In this document: positions 50,867-62,365 of the stretch, in pieces | How the letters are laid out: every line of letters starts with the position of its first letter | Numbering within the stretch: the stretch's first letter is position 1 | Assembly (NCBI RefSeq): GCF_010725725.1 | Contig: NZ_AP022599.1 | Span: 2,728,001-2,792,000, forward strand | DNA: 64,000 bases | Origin: Mycolicibacterium pulveris | Lineage (GTDB): Bacteria > Actinomycetota > Actinomycetes > Mycobacteriales > Mycobacteriaceae | Direction of reading: 5' to 3' | The notes under the pieces: model-generated | Databases searched by the model: none | The model's input: only the letters and a program-made list of their open reading frames with translations | What the model was told of the DNA's origin: nothing | Position numbers and translations under genes: made by a program

Positions 50867-53451
50867 TCGAGGATCCCCGCCTCGCGGGCGCGCCGCACGG
50901 CGTCGCGCCGGTTGGTGACCGCAAGCTTGTCGAGGATCGCCGACACATGTTTGTCGATCGTCTTGACCGACAAGTAAAGCCGCTCGGCGAGCTCGGCATT
51001 GGTCAGCCCGTCGCCCAGCAGTCGCAGCACGTCGACCTGCCGGGTGGTGAGACCGGCGGTGTTGGCCAATGTCGTCGAGCGGCGGCGGGCGGGCACCACG
51101 GCCACGCCTCGCGCCCGCAGCCGGCCCCGGATCTTGGCGGCCACCGCGTCAGCGCCGAGCCGGTCGAGAGCGTCGAGCCCACGGCGCGCCAGGTCGGGAT
51201 CGTCGGAGTCGGTGAGCGCCAGCGCGGCCTCGTACGGCATCGACCTGCTCGAGAACTCTTCGGCCGCGGCTTCGTGTGCACCGGCTAGCAGCAGTCGGTA
51301 AGGACTGGCGATCCCATCGGGCTTCACGCCGAGACCGAGGCGGTGCAGCCACATCGCCAGCTCCCCGCGTGACCACTCCACACCCACCTGCGGGCCGTCG
51401 TCCAGCAGCGCCCTACACGCCGCCAGTCGTTCGTCGGCCGTGCCTGTCACCCAAGCCCATTCGGCGATCACCGCGGCCGCCGCCAACAGCCGTATCGGTT
51501 CGGAGAGCCGCTGCGCGAGCCGCCACTGCTCGTCGACGTCTTCGGCGCCGGACGCATCGCGGCGCAGCGATATCAGTGCACGCACCGAAACCGGCCAGGC
51601 CCGAGCCAGCTCGCCGCTTTGGGTGGCCAACGCGTTGTCGGCGTCGGTCAGCGCGTCGTCCCAGTCTCCCGTCAGCAGTTCGAGCCTGGCGCGTTCGCCC
51701 AGCTGCCATGACCTGGCGAGCGGAACGTCCCGCTCGACGCTCAGCGAAAGGCTGACCTCGAGCAACTCGGCCGCCTGATCCAGCCTGCGATGCTCCACGT
51801 CGAGATACAACAGACCGGCATAGGTGTGGGCCCGGATGTCGTCCATGTCCTCGGAAGCCGATTCGATCGCCGTCAGCACCGCAGCCCGACCGTCGCTGTC
51901 TCCGGAGAACGCCGAACGGTAGCCGTCGACGATCCGCAGCCAGACCGCCAGCGCCGGATGGTCGTCGTCGGCGCTGAATTCGGTGGCCTGCGATACGAGC
52001 TGGGCTGTGCGCTCCAGGTCGCCCGACATGACGGCGATGAGCGCCTGCGTCACCAGCGCACGGCCGGCCAGCGCGCGCTCGGTGTGGCACCCCGGGGCCA
52101 GCTCGCCCGCCAGGGCCGCGATCGCTTGTTGGGCGTAATGATCTGCGGCAGAGCGGTTTCCGTCGCACCAGTGATAGGTCGCCAGCGCGTTGTGGTTCGC
52201 GCTCACCGCCGCGGGCGGGCCGAGCCGCTGGCGCAGCTGTAAGGCGCGCTGGCGCACCGCGATGGCGTCGGCCAGGCGGTCGGTCAGGAAACTCTCGTCG
52301 GCAAGCAGTTCCAGCAGCTCGACTTCGTCTTCGGCGGGCATCGGCCCCCCGTGTTCCATCGCGGTGCGGTAGAACTCGGCGGCCTGCGTATGAGCGCCCG
52401 ATCGCGCCGCGGCGCGCCCGGCATCGGATGCGGCAGCCCGGATCCGTTCTGGTTCACCGACACCCAGGGCGTGATGCGTGAGCACCGCGGGATCGCCCAA
52501 CGCGGTCGCCTCATAGGCGCGGATCATGCGGCGGTGCAGGTTCGGCTCGGCGCCCGGGGGAATGACGCTGCTGACTGCCAGCCGACAGAGGTCGTGGCTG
52601 AACGTGATTCCGCGCTCGGTCCGCTTGATGAGCTTGCCCTGATCCAGTGAGCGCAACGCCTCCATGGTGACGCCCAGATGGGCCAGCAGCGCGTCGGGAA
52701 TCGGGCCCGTCGCGCATGCCAACAGGTACAGCAGGTCCCATTCGGGAACGTCGAGGCCCACGGTGCGCGACAAGATGGCGTCCCGCACCGTGGTCGGTAG
52801 GTCGGTGTCGGCCTGGTCGAGCATCTCGACGACGAAGAACGCGTTCCCCCCGGTGATCCGGTGCAGCCAAACCGGGTCCAGGGGACGATCGCCCACCAGG
52901 TCGGTGACGGCAGCCAGGCTCAACGGCGGCAGCGCCAGCGATCTGGCATTGGTCGCGCGCGCGACGTCGCCGAGCAGCGCACGCATCGGATGGGTGTTGT
53001 CGATTTCGTCGTCGCGGACGGTGCCGACGACGACCGAATGTGTCCGCCGGACACGGCGAAGCACGAAACGCAGAAAGTCGATGGTCGCCTGATCGGCCCA
53101 GTGCAGGTCGTCGATTACCAGCACCGACGGTCTCGTGACGAGTTCTTCGAACACCGCCGAGTAGATGTCATAGGGCCGATCGCCATCACGCAGCAGTTCT
53201 CGAGTCCGCGGCTCGAACTGGTCGGCAAGGTCGTGGATCGGGCCGAACGGCCGCGGCGTCGACAGCGGATCGCATCCGGCGAGAAGCACTTTCTCGTCGG
53301 CCGGCCAGGACCGGATGAATTCATCGACGAACGATGTCTTGCCGGCGCCGGATTCGCCGCAAATGATCGCGACGCCACCGGCCCCGGCGCGCGCCTGATC
53401 GGCCGTAGCGGCGAGCTCGGCGAGCTCGCGATCGCGCTCGATCAGCCTCAC
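50863..53451 (-). CDS. Large ATP-binding LuxR-type regulator (LAL family)
   Basis: An 862-residue protein. The N-terminal AAA/STAND ATPase has Walker [11 protein letters not shown] (31-40) and Walker [12 protein letters not shown]. The middle holds helical TPR-like repeats (about 370-760). The C-terminal LuxR helix-turn-helix reads [20 protein letters not shown], then [23 protein letters not shown] 53451 is chosen; TAGCCT lies 8 bases upstream of it. It is convergent with egtE, so control of the egt operon is not implied. It is divergent from the PGRS-type gene, which is a plausible target. The inducer is unknown. Confidence 0.88.
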   Translation of the reverse strand: MRLIERDRELAELAATADQARAGAGGVAIICGESGAGKTSFVDEFIRSWPADEKVLLAGCDPLSTPRPFGPIHDLADQFEPRTRELLRDGDRPYDIYSAVFEELVTRPSVLVIDDLHWADQATIDFLRFVLRRVRRTHSVVVGTVRDDEIDNTHPMRALLGDVARATNARSLALPPLSLAAVTDLVGDRPLDPVWLHRITGGNAFFVVEMLDQADTDLPTTVRDAILSRTVGLDVPEWDLLYLLACATGPIPDALLAHLGVTMEALRSLDQGKLIKRTERGITFSHDLCRLAVSSVIPPGAEPNLHRRMIRAYEATALGDPAVLTHHALGVGEPERIRAAASDAGRAAARSGAHTQAAEFYRTAMEHGGPMPAEDEVELLELLADESFLTDRLADAIAVRQRALQLRQRLGPPAAVSANHNALATYHWCDGNRSAADHYAQQAIAALAGELAPGCHTERALAGRALVTQALIAVMSGDLERTAQLVSQATEFSADDDHPALAVWLRIVDGYRSAFSGDSDGRAAVLTAIESASEDMDDIRAHTYAGLLYLDVEHRRLDQAAELLEVSLSLSVERDVPLARSWQLGERARLELLTGDWDDALTDADNALATQSGELARAWPVSVRALISLRRDASGAEDVDEQWRLAQRLSEPIRLLAAAAVIAEWAWVTGTADERLAACRALLDDGPQVGVEWSRGELAMWLHRLGLGVKPDGIASPYRLLLAGAHEAAAEEFSSRSMPYEAALALTDSDDPDLARRGLDALDRLGADAVAAKIRGRLRARGVAVVPARRRSTTLANTAGLTTRQVDVLRLLGDGLTNAELAERLYLSVKTIDKHVSAILDKLAVTNRRDAVRRAREAGILD

Positions 53452-53625
53452 GTCGTCTGAGGCTACCCAGACCCGAAGCCTCTGACCAGCGGTAACGACG
53501 AGATGGCCAGCGGGCCCACGGTTGAATATGGGGAATTTCTCCTGATGTGGGCGCCGGTTTGGTGAGCGAACGTGTTGTCGAGGCCCGGCGAATTGCGGGC
53601 CCCGACATACGACAGGAGCAGAGCG

Positions 53626-55047
53626 ATGAACGGCGCAGCGACGAGGACCGGCACGTATATCGGGCGAATCGGTGTTCTGGCGGTGATTCTCGGCGTCGGG
53701 GTGTGCGTGGCTCCTGCGGCCGCGGACCCGGACGCGTCGCCGCAGGCGGGGGTCGGTACGCACGCCGCGGTCGAAAAACCTTCGCTTGCTGAATGGTTCG
53801 AGCCTGTCGCTGCTGCTACCGAGGCGCCGCGAGTGCAGGCGTCGTCGCCGGTGGCGACCGCACCCGCACACCGGACGGCGCAGCGACCGGTGCGCAACGG
53901 CAGCACCGGCGAAATTGAGCCCGCGTCGACGGCTTCAGCCGGTGACCTCGCGGCTGACTTTGAGTTGAGCCGGTTCTTCTTCGCCCCAACCACTTTGGCT
54001 GCCCACGCGGCACACCGCACCACTTCGGAGGCGGCACCGACGGCGGCGGTGAGCACCAGCCTGTTCAGCCCGACGGGCGCGTTTCTCGGTGCGGTGGGTC
54101 CGGGCGGTTGGCTGATCGGCGACGGTGTGTTGCCGGGGCAGAACGGCGGGTTGTTGATCGGCAACGGCGCCGACGGGGGGCCCGGTCAGGACGGTGGGCG
54201 CGGTGGGCTGTTGATGGGCAACGGCGGCAACGGCGGGGCCGGTCTGCCCGGACAAGACGGCGGCAACGGCGGGGACGCGGGGCTGTTCGGCAACGGCGGT
54301 AACGGCGGTCTCGGCGGGGTCGGCGATGCCGAAGGCAAGGCGGGCAACGGCGGCCGCGGCGGCAACGGCGGCCTGCTGATGGGCAACGGCGGCGCAGGCG
54401 GCAACGGCGGCACGGCCGAGAATGACTCATACGCCGACGGGGGCCGCGGCGGTGACGGCGGCAACAGCGGCTTCCTCGGCAACGGTGGTAACGGCGGCAA
54501 CGGCGGCAATGCCAGCAGTACCACCGAGGATGCGCTCGGCGGTAGGGGCGGCGCCGGCGGCGACGGCGGGCTGCTGGGCGACGGCGGCAGGGGCGGCCTC
54601 GGAGGCGATGCCACCACCGGATCCGGCACGGCACTGGGTGCCAATGGCGGTAACGGCGGCGCCGGCGGTAACGGCGGTCTGCTCGGCGGCGACGGCGGCG
54701 AAGGCGGTGCGGGCGGTCGCGGCACGAGCATCACCGGGAACTTCGGCGGTGGCGGCAATGGCGGCAACGGCGGTCGCGGCGGCCTGAACGGCAACGGCGG
54801 TGCGGGCGGGGCCGGCGGCGACGGCCAGAACGGGCGCGGCAGCGCCATGGGTGGCAGCGGCGGCACTGGCGGTAACGGCAACCTCTCCGGCACCGGCGGT
54901 GCGGGCGGCAGCGGCGGCGCCGGAACCAGCGAGGGCGGTGGGCTCGGGTTCGGCGGCACGGGCGGCGACGGCGGCAGCCCCGGCGGCGCGGGCGGTACCG
55001 GAGGCACCGGCAGCACCAACAACGGCAACAACGGCAACAACGGATGA
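53626..55047 (+). CDS. PGRS-type Gly-rich protein with Sec signal peptide and no PE domain
   Basis: A 473-residue protein. A signal peptide lies at about residues 12-34 ([20 protein letters not shown], then AAADPDA). A non-repetitive Ala/Thr-rich region of about 120 residues follows. A GRPLIGNG-like junction ([16 protein letters not shown]) opens about 310 residues of Gly-Gly-X repeats ([16 protein letters not shown]). This matches the PGRS domain of PE_PGRS proteins, thought to form a polyproline-II sandwich at the cell surface, but export here would use the Sec route. AGGAG precedes ATG 53626. Confidence 0.85.
   Translation: MNGAATRTGTYIGRIGVLAVILGVGVCVAPAAADPDASPQAGVGTHAAVEKPSLAEWFEPVAAATEAPRVQASSPVATAPAHRTAQRPVRNGSTGEIEPASTASAGDLAADFELSRFFFAPTTLAAHAAHRTTSEAAPTAAVSTSLFSPTGAFLGAVGPGGWLIGDGVLPGQNGGLLIGNGADGGPGQDGGRGGLLMGNGGNGGAGLPGQDGGNGGDAGLFGNGGNGGLGGVGDAEGKAGNGGRGGNGGLLMGNGGAGGNGGTAENDSYADGGRGGDGGNSGFLGNGGNGGNGGNASSTTEDALGGRGGAGGDGGLLGDGGRGGLGGDATTGSGTALGANGGNGGAGGNGGLLGGDGGEGGAGGRGTSITGNFGGGGNGGNGGRGGLNGNGGAGGAGGDGQNGRGSAMGGSGGTGGNGNLSGTGGAGGSGGAGTSEGGGLGFGGTGGDGGSPGGAGGTGGTGSTNNGNNGNNG
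54140..55044 (+). repeat. PGRS GGC-rich repeat region
   Basis: About 900 bases of imperfect 9-bp units (GGC-GGC-AAC type and variants) encode Gly-Gly-Asn/Ala/Asp triplets. By eye the GC content is well above the flanks. Units are degenerate rather than identical and there are no spacers, so this is not a CRISPR array. Confidence 0.85.
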
Positions 55048-55118
55048 GCCCACCCCGGGCCGGCGGTCGCCCCCACCGTCGGCCCGGGGGCACCCCGCAC
55101 GACAGAAGGAATCAACCG

Positions 55119-55394
55119 ATGAAGACGTTCATCATCGAGCGCGAGGTACCGGGAGCCAGTGAGCTCACGACGGCCGAACTCGCCGAGATGTCAAGGAAAT
55201 GCAACATCGCCGCGGCGTCGATGGGTGTTCCGTACCGGTGGGTCACCAGCTACGTCACCGGCGACAAGATCTACTGCATCCACGAAGCCGACGACGAGAC
55301 GGTGGTGCGCGAACACGCGCGGCGGTGCGGCTTCAAAGCCACCACCTTGGCCGTCGTGATCGCGGAGTTCGGGCCGCACACCGCCGACGTCTAG
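55119..55394 (+). CDS. DUF4242 (nickel-binding SCO4226-like) protein
   Basis: A 91-residue ferredoxin-like protein: [40 protein letters not shown] and [16 protein letters not shown]. The SCO4226 relative from Streptomyces binds nickel. ATG 55119 is preceded by GAAGGA. It follows the PGRS gene by 71 bases on the same strand. Its stop TAG overlaps the convergent GCS-like gene's stop through a shared CTAG (55391-55394). Confidence 0.8.
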   Translation: MKTFIIEREVPGASELTTAELAEMSRKCNIAAASMGVPYRWVTSYVTGDKIYCIHEADDETVVREHARRCGFKATTLAVVIAEFGPHTADV

Positions 55395-56878
55395 GGCTGG
55401 TCCCAGGTGTGCACCGGCTCGTTGCTGTGCATCCGCTCGCAGTACAGCCGCAGCATCTCGGCCAGCGCGTCGGGCCGGCTGCGCCCGCCCTCCTGCAGGG
55501 CCGTGACGGTGGCCACCTGCCAGGCCGACCCGTTGCGGCCGGTCTTGGCGCGGCCTTCGATCACGCCGAGATAGCGGTCCCGCACCTCGCTGGCCACCTC
55601 CCAGCGGCGCAGCCCCTCATCGGCCATCGGTAAGAGCTGCCGCAGCACCAGTTCGTCGGGGGTCACCTCGCCCAGCCCGGGCCAGTACAGTCGTGCATCC
55701 ATGCCGTCGCGCGCCGATTCGATGAAGTTATGTTGTGCCGCAGCAAAACTCATCTTTGTCCACAGCGGGCGGTCCTCTTCGGACAGCGTGCGCAGCGTGC
55801 CGTAGTAGAACGCGGCGTTGGCCATCATGTCGACGACGGTCGGTCCGGCGGGCAGCACCCGGTTCTCCACGCGCAGGTGCGGACGGCCTGCCCCATCCTG
55901 TTCCACCACGTCGTACACCGGACGGTTCCAGCGGTAGATGGTGCCGTTGTGCAACCGCAGTTCGGCCAGCCGCGGGGTGCGGCCCTGCGCGAGTTCAAAG
56001 GCCGGGTCCTCGTCGGTCAGCTCGGGAAGAAGCGACGGAAAGTAGCGCACGTTCTCCTCGAACAGGTCGAAGATCGAGGTGATCCAGCGCTCGCCGAACC
56101 ACACCCGCGGTCGCACCCCCTGCGCCTTGAGCTCGTCGGGGCGGGTGTCGGTGGCCTGCGCGAACAGCTCGATGCGGGTTTCGGCCCACAGGTGGTGCCC
56201 GAAGAAGTACGGGGAGTTGGCGCCCAGCGCCAGCTGCGGGCCTGCCAGCACCTGCGCGGCGTTCCAGTTGTGGGCGAACTCGGCGGGGGAGACCTGAAGA
56301 TGCAGCTGCATGCTCGTGCACGCCGATTCCGGCGCGATCGACTCGGTCTGCAGGCTCAGCCGTTCGGGCCCGGCGATGTCGATGAGGATGTCCTCGCCGC
56401 GGGCGGTGAAGATGGAGTCGTTGAGCGCCTGATAGCGGGTCGACTCGCTCATCCACCGGCCGGTCAGGTGTTGGGGCATCAGCGTCGGCAGGATGCCGAT
56501 CATCACGATGTGCGCGTCGTGGTCGTTGGCTTTTCGCTCGGCGGCGTTGAGGCTGGCGCGCACGTCGTTCTCCAGCTCCAGCGCCGCCCGGCCGGGCAGC
56601 CGCCGCGGCGGAACGTTGAATTCGATGTTGTACGCGCCCAATTCGGTCTGGTAGGCGGGGTCGGCGATCGCCTCGAGGACTTCCTGGTTGGTCATGGCGG
56701 GCTGATACGCGGAGTCAACGAGGTTGCACTCGATCTCCATCCCGGTCAAGGGCCGTTCGAACTCGAAACTGGATTGGTTGAGCATGGTTTCGAAGACGTC
56801 GAGGCACTGCTGCACCTTGCGCCGATACTCGCGCCGGTGCGCGCGGCTGTATTCGGTCTGCTTCACGTCTTCGCCCAC
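55391..56878 (-). CDS. Glutamate-cysteine-ligase-like carboxylate-amine ligase
   Basis: A 495-residue member of the GCS2 superfamily. The metal/ATP site is TGMEIECNLVDSAYQP; YNIEFNVPPR and SMQLHLQVSP follow. The length and sequence differ from EgtA, so it is a separate branch (as with M. tuberculosis Rv0433-type proteins). GTG 56878 is the only start with the full family N-terminus. Mycobacteria use mycothiol rather than glutathione, so the product is uncertain; an ATP-grasp-like gamma-glutamyl amide bond is the likely chemistry. It lies about 4.5 kb from the egt operon. Confidence 0.82.
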   Translation of the reverse strand: MGEDVKQTEYSRAHRREYRRKVQQCLDVFETMLNQSSFEFERPLTGMEIECNLVDSAYQPAMTNQEVLEAIADPAYQTELGAYNIEFNVPPRRLPGRAALELENDVRASLNAAERKANDHDAHIVMIGILPTLMPQHLTGRWMSESTRYQALNDSIFTARGEDILIDIAGPERLSLQTESIAPESACTSMQLHLQVSPAEFAHNWNAAQVLAGPQLALGANSPYFFGHHLWAETRIELFAQATDTRPDELKAQGVRPRVWFGERWITSIFDLFEENVRYFPSLLPELTDEDPAFELAQGRTPRLAELRLHNGTIYRWNRPVYDVVEQDGAGRPHLRVENRVLPAGPTVVDMMANAAFYYGTLRTLSEEDRPLWTKMSFAAAQHNFIESARDGMDARLYWPGLGEVTPDELVLRQLLPMADEGLRRWEVASEVRDRYLGVIEGRAKTGRNGSAWQVATVTALQEGGRSRPDALAEMLRLYCERMHSNEPVHTWDQP

Positions 56879-56989
56879 ACCGCCGATGGTTCAGTGTCGG
56901 TGACGCTTGCGCAAGTAAAACGCCGACAATCGGCGTGAACAGGGCGTGACCGTCCCCCGGGCGTTGGGCCGAGGCCGCATACTGGGCGG

Positions 56990-58138
56990 GTGAGCAGGCC
57001 GGCAGCCGACGACGTCGACCAGGGCGGCCTGGAGCAGGTCGCCACCGTCGACCGGGTCGCCTCGCTCACCGGAGTACGGGCCGTCGCGGCGCTGCTCGTC
57101 ATGGGCACCCACGCCGCTTACGGCACCGGCACATACAACCGCGGGTACGTCGGGCTGGTGTACGCGCGGATGGAGATCGGCGTCGCGATCTTCTTCGTGC
57201 TTTCGGGCTTCCTGTTGTTCGGCGGTTGGGTGCGCGCGGCCGCCGCGGGCACCCGCGCGCCGTCGGTGACGCGGTACGCCCGCAACCGGGTGCGGCGCAT
57301 CATGCCGGCCTACGTGGTGACGGTGCTGATCGCCTACGTCGTCTACGAATTTCGGGAGATCGCACCCAATCCCGGCCACACCTGGCACGGCCTGGTCCGC
57401 AACCTCACCCTCACGCAGATCTACAGCGGCAACTACGTGACCGCCTACATGCATCAGGGGCTGACCCAGATGTGGAGCCTGGCCGTGGAAGTGGCGTTCT
57501 ACGCGGTGCTGCCCGCGCTTGCCTATCTGTTGCTGGTGGCGCTGTGCCGGCGCCGGTGGCGACCCGGACTGCTGTTGGCAGCCCTGGCCGGGCTGGGTTC
57601 GCTGAGCCCGCTGTGGCTGGTCGTCATCCACACCACCGACTGGCTGCCCAACGGGGCGGGCCTGTGGCTGCCGCACTACCTGATCTGGTTCGTCGGCGGC
57701 ATGGTCCTTGCGGTATTGGCGGTCAACGGGATTCGCTGCTACGCGATCGCGGCGCTGCCGGTGGCTGTGGTCGCCTACCTGGTGGTGTCCACCCCGATCG
57801 CCGGCCGAACCGATGCTCCCGCACTGGATTTGAGTGAGGATGTTGCAAAGGTGCTGTTTTACGCTGTGATCGCCACCCTGGTGGTCGCACCGCTGCCACT
57901 GGGCAACCGTGGGTGGTATGCGCGGCTGCTGGGCAGCGGGCCGATGGTGTGGTTGGGCGAGATCTCCTACGAGATCTTCCTGGTGCACGTCATCGTGATG
58001 GAGATCGTGCTCGTGTCGGTGTTGCGTTGGCCGGTTTACACCGGGTCGGTGAGCGTGTTGTTCACCGCGACACTTGCGTTCACCATTCCGGTCGCATGGG
58101 TGCTGCACCGGCTGACCAGGCCCCGGGTCCGTCGGTGA
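56990..58138 (+). CDS. Acyltransferase-3 family membrane protein (OafA-like)
   Basis: A 382-residue protein with about ten transmembrane segments. Family hallmarks are SLTGVRAVAALLVMGTHAAY (the R/H pair of the acyltransferase-3 active region), IGVAIFFVLSGFLLF and the R-x-x-R-I-M-P-A-Y motif (RNRVRRIMPAYVV). The C-terminal LGEISYEIFLVHVIVME is typical. It transfers acetyl or other acyl groups to surface sugars or lipids. GTG 56990 is chosen; a CATACT -10-like element lies 6 bases before it. The acceptor is unknown. Confidence 0.88.
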   Translation: MSRPAADDVDQGGLEQVATVDRVASLTGVRAVAALLVMGTHAAYGTGTYNRGYVGLVYARMEIGVAIFFVLSGFLLFGGWVRAAAAGTRAPSVTRYARNRVRRIMPAYVVTVLIAYVVYEFREIAPNPGHTWHGLVRNLTLTQIYSGNYVTAYMHQGLTQMWSLAVEVAFYAVLPALAYLLLVALCRRRWRPGLLLAALAGLGSLSPLWLVVIHTTDWLPNGAGLWLPHYLIWFVGGMVLAVLAVNGIRCYAIAALPVAVVAYLVVSTPIAGRTDAPALDLSEDVAKVLFYAVIATLVVAPLPLGNRGWYARLLGSGPMVWLGEISYEIFLVHVIVMEIVLVSVLRWPVYTGSVSVLFTATLAFTIPVAWVLHRLTRPRVRR

Positions 58139-58279
58139 CCGTTTAAACCGCCGCGCGCCGGGAACTCACGGTCTGTGACCATCGTGCGACGGGCAGTGCT
58201 GACCTACCTTGCGGGACATCCGCAGGTCTACGACATCTTGCATGCGATCGTGGGAATCTACGTCGAGCGCGCCAACCGG

Positions 58280-59050
58280 TCAGCGACGCGCTACCACCAC
58301 CTGCGGGCTCATCAGCCCGCTGCGCAGATCCACCTCGATGGCCGGGTCGGCATGGGCCGCAAGTGCTCGTAGCGCCGACGGACTGTAGGAGCGCAACGAG
58401 CTGATCACCCCGTCGTGCACGAACGGGACCAGCGGCGCGAACGGCAGCATCACCGCGAGCCGGGCCAGATGCAGCGGCGACGGCGGGCGGGGCAGATCGA
58501 TGATCAGCAGCGTGTCCGCGACCCGGGTACCCTCGGCGAAGGCCCGCGCTGCCTGCGGCGGTGTCAGGTGGTGAAACGACAGCGCGAACACCGCCAGATC
58601 GAAATGGTGATCCGGCGCGTCGATGTCGGTGGCGTCCATTCGGCGCACCGTCGCCCGCGGATGTGCACCGAGGTCGCTGGCGGCCAGCGCGGCCACCGAC
58701 GCCGGGTCCACATCGGTCACGGTCAGTTCGGCCGTGGGATGCCACTCGAGCAGTTTGCGGGACAATCCGCCGTGCCCGGCGCCGAGTTCGAGGACCTTCG
58801 GATCGGGTATTTCGGCCAGCTCGTCGAGCACAAGTTTCGCGAAACGCTCGGTCTCGCCGAAGAATTGGCCCGTCCATTCCAGAGCCTGCAAGACAGCGCG
58901 CTTGCGCGCCTGACCGGCGGCGTCGGCGTCGGTGTCGCGGTCGAGGTACTCCAGCCGGTCGGTCTGCAGGAGCCGATCCACGCACGACGCGTCCGGGCCG
59001 CCGCGAGGCATGCGCGCGATGTCGGCGACTGAACGGGTCATGTAGACCAT
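58280..59050 (-). CDS. Class I SAM-dependent methyltransferase
   Basis: A 256-residue protein. SAM motif I is VLELGAGHGGLSRKLLE, motif II is TVTDVDPASVAAL and the post-motif segment is FDLAVFALSFHHLTPPQAAR, typical of Methyltransf_25/12 enzymes. ATG 59050 is used; ATG 59041 is also possible. It is divergent from glpK (45 bases apart). The substrate is not predictable. Confidence 0.82.
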   Translation of the reverse strand: MVYMTRSVADIARMPRGGPDASCVDRLLQTDRLEYLDRDTDADAAGQARKRAVLQALEWTGQFFGETERFAKLVLDELAEIPDPKVLELGAGHGGLSRKLLEWHPTAELTVTDVDPASVAALAASDLGAHPRATVRRMDATDIDAPDHHFDLAVFALSFHHLTPPQAARAFAEGTRVADTLLIIDLPRPPSPLHLARLAVMLPFAPLVPFVHDGVISSLRSYSPSALRALAAHADPAIEVDLRSGLMSPQVVVARR

Positions 59051-59095
59051 GATGGACGATTGCGAGCGCCCTCAACCAGCTGAAGCGAGAGGAGC

Positions 59096-60619
<1,524 letters not shown>

Positions 60620-60621
60620 GT

Positions 60622-60678
60622 GATTTGTGTGCGTCTGCGCGCGCTGACCGCAACAGCGCAACAGGACGCACACAAATC
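60622..60678. terminator. Bidirectional terminator, perfect 14-bp stem
   Basis: GATTTGTGTGCGTC (60622-60635) pairs perfectly with GACGCACACAAATC (60665-60678) around a 29-base GC-rich loop. It lies between the convergent ends of glpK and the aldo/keto reductase gene. Confidence 0.75.
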
Positions 60679-60686
60679 GCTGGTAC

Positions 60687-61559
60687 TCAGGCAGCGGCGT
60701 CGAGTTCGCGTTTGGTCTCGTCGTCGAGTTCGATGTCGGCGACGGCGGTGTTCTCCTCGAGGTGAGTCACCGACGACGTGCCCGGGATCAGCAGCACGTT
60801 GGGGGCGAGCGACAGCGTCCACGCCAACGCGACCTGCGCGGGCGTGCGACCGAGCCGCTCGGCCTCCCGCCTGACAGCCGGATGCCCGAGCACCGGGTTG
60901 TCGGGCGCGAACGCCGAGCCGAGCGGGAAGAACGGGACGAACGCGACGCCGTGCTCGATGCAGGCGTCGAGCACCGGCTGCGATGACCGGTCGACAAGGT
61001 TGCAGGCGTTCTGCACACAGACGATTTCGGTGCGGCCCAACGCGATTCGCAGGTGCTCGGCGCTGACGCCGGACAACCCGATGCCGCCGATGAGGCCCTC
61101 GTCGCGGGCGGCGATCATTGCGGTGAGCTGACGGTCGAACAGATCGCGGTCCACCGGCGGCGCCGCGGCGGGGTCGCCGGAATGCAGCCGCAGATTGACC
61201 GCCGCCAGCCGATCGGTGTCGAGCGTGCGCAGGTTCTCCTCGATGCCCGCCCGCAGGTCGTCGGGTTCCTGCGCGGGCAGCCAGGCGCCGGCCTCGTCGC
61301 GTCGGGCCCCGACCTTGCTGACCAGCGCGAGCCCGTCCGGATACGGGTGCAGTGCCTCACGAATCAACTCGTTGGCGACGTCGGGCCCGTAGAACTGGGC
61401 GGTATCGATGTGGTTGATGCCCAGCTCGATGGCCCGGCGCAGCACCGAAATCGCCGCGTCGTGGTCGCGGGGCGGGCCCAGCACTCCCGGCCCCGGCAGC
61501 TGCATGGCGCCGAAGCCGACGCGTCCGACATGAATCGAGCCCAGCGGGAAGGTCTGCAT
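60687..61559 (-). CDS. Aldo/keto reductase
   Basis: A 290-residue (alpha/beta)8 NADPH oxidoreductase. The catalytic set is visible as Asp/Tyr in NHIDTAQFYGPD, Lys in LALVSKVGAR and His in AAVNLRLHSGD (the usual position in NLR-H). The C-terminal cofactor segment reads VLLIPGTSSVTHLEENTAVA. It resembles the YajO/oxidoreductase group used for aldehyde detoxification; the substrate is unknown. ATG 61559 is used. Confidence 0.9.
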   Translation of the reverse strand: MQTFPLGSIHVGRVGFGAMQLPGPGVLGPPRDHDAAISVLRRAIELGINHIDTAQFYGPDVANELIREALHPYPDGLALVSKVGARRDEAGAWLPAQEPDDLRAGIEENLRTLDTDRLAAVNLRLHSGDPAAAPPVDRDLFDRQLTAMIAARDEGLIGGIGLSGVSAEHLRIALGRTEIVCVQNACNLVDRSSQPVLDACIEHGVAFVPFFPLGSAFAPDNPVLGHPAVRREAERLGRTPAQVALAWTLSLAPNVLLIPGTSSVTHLEENTAVADIELDDETKRELDAAA

Positions 61560-61596
61560 CGTCCATACCTACACCGCTCCCGCCGGGCTTATTCCG

Positions 61597-62280
61597 CTAT
61601 TCCGACTCGCCGAGGATCCCGTAGATCTGGCGCCGGGCATTGTTGACGATGTCGAGAATGCGTTGCTGCTGTTCCTCGTCGGCGGCGAATGCCGACTGCG
61701 CGACCGCGCCCATCAACTGCGTCACCGCGTTGTGCAGGTCGACGTGGCCGGGATCCACGCCGTCGGCGATCGCCTCCCACGGAGGCGTCTCCACCTTCTC
61801 GGCGGCGGCGCGGCCCTCCTCAGTCAACTCGAAAAGCTTTCTGCTGCCGTCTGATTCGGAGGCCGTGATCAAGCCCTCGTCGACGAGCAGCTGCAGTGTC
61901 GGATACACCGACCCTGGGCTTGGCCGCCACAGGTTCTGGCTGCGCTCGGCGATCTCCTGGATCATCTCGTAGCCGTGCATCGGCCGCTCGACAAGCAACT
62001 TGAGGATGGCGGCGCGGACGTCGCCGCGGCGACCACGGCCCCGTCCTCCGCGGCGACCGCCACGCGGGCCCGGACCGAAGCCGAACCCGAACGCCGGGCC
62101 GCGCCACCCCGGTCCGAAGCCGGGAGGACTCTGGAAGCCGGGGGCGTCGTGCTGGCGGACATGCTCTCGCAGATGCTCGCGGAAATCGCGGCGGGCCTGA
62201 CGGCGCAACTGGTGAAGGCCTCGCCAGTCGCCGGCGCCGAATCCGAAGCCCCCGGGCGGGGAGGCAAATGGAATGGACAT
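61597..62280 (-). CDS. PadR-family transcriptional regulator with Gly/Arg-rich N-terminus
   Basis: A 227-residue protein. An unusual N-terminal extension of about 85 residues ([37 protein letters not shown]) precedes the winged helix (VRAAILKLLVERPMHGYEMI, then RPSPGSVYPTLQLLVDEGLI). The C-terminal helical region mediates dimerisation. ATG 62280 is chosen from the family-like MSIPFASPPG start. A perfect TCTCGATA/TATCGAGA inverted repeat 41 bases upstream is a likely autoregulatory site. It is adjacent to a second PadR gene on the same strand. Confidence 0.85.
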   Translation of the reverse strand: MSIPFASPPGGFGFGAGDWRGLHQLRRQARRDFREHLREHVRQHDAPGFQSPPGFGPGWRGPAFGFGFGPGPRGGRRGGRGRGRRGDVRAAILKLLVERPMHGYEMIQEIAERSQNLWRPSPGSVYPTLQLLVDEGLITASESDGSRKLFELTEEGRAAAEKVETPPWEAIADGVDPGHVDLHNAVTQLMGAVAQSAFAADEEQQQRILDIVNNARRQIYGILGESE

Positions 62281-62320
62281 GGGCACTCCTTGGATCTGTG
62301 GTCTGGACACACCGAGGTGC

Positions 62321-62347
62321 TCTCGATACGTTGACGATATATCGAGA
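62321..62347 (-). promoter_or_regulatory. Candidate PadR operator upstream of the first PadR gene
   Basis: TCTCGATA (62321-62328) and TATCGAGA (62340-62347) form a perfect 8-bp inverted repeat with an 11-bp spacer; CGATATATCG inside it is also palindromic. It is located in the 85-base gap between the two PadR genes, in the promoter position of the downstream one. Confidence 0.5.
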
Positions 62348-62365
62348 CTTATCGTGATGCAACGC

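Noticed and set aside
54140..55044. Possible CRISPR array
   Set aside because: Repeats are 9-bp degenerate coding units without unique spacers, and there are no cas genes.
54186..55115. Proline-rich minus frame of 309 codons
   Set aside because: It is the complement of the GGC repeats of the PGRS gene, which automatically yields Pro/Ser/Leu codons.
58175..58372. 66-codon plus frame between the acyltransferase and the methyltransferase
   Set aside because: It overlaps the methyltransferase 3' end, lacks a ribosome site and resembles nothing known to me, so it is not reported as a gene.
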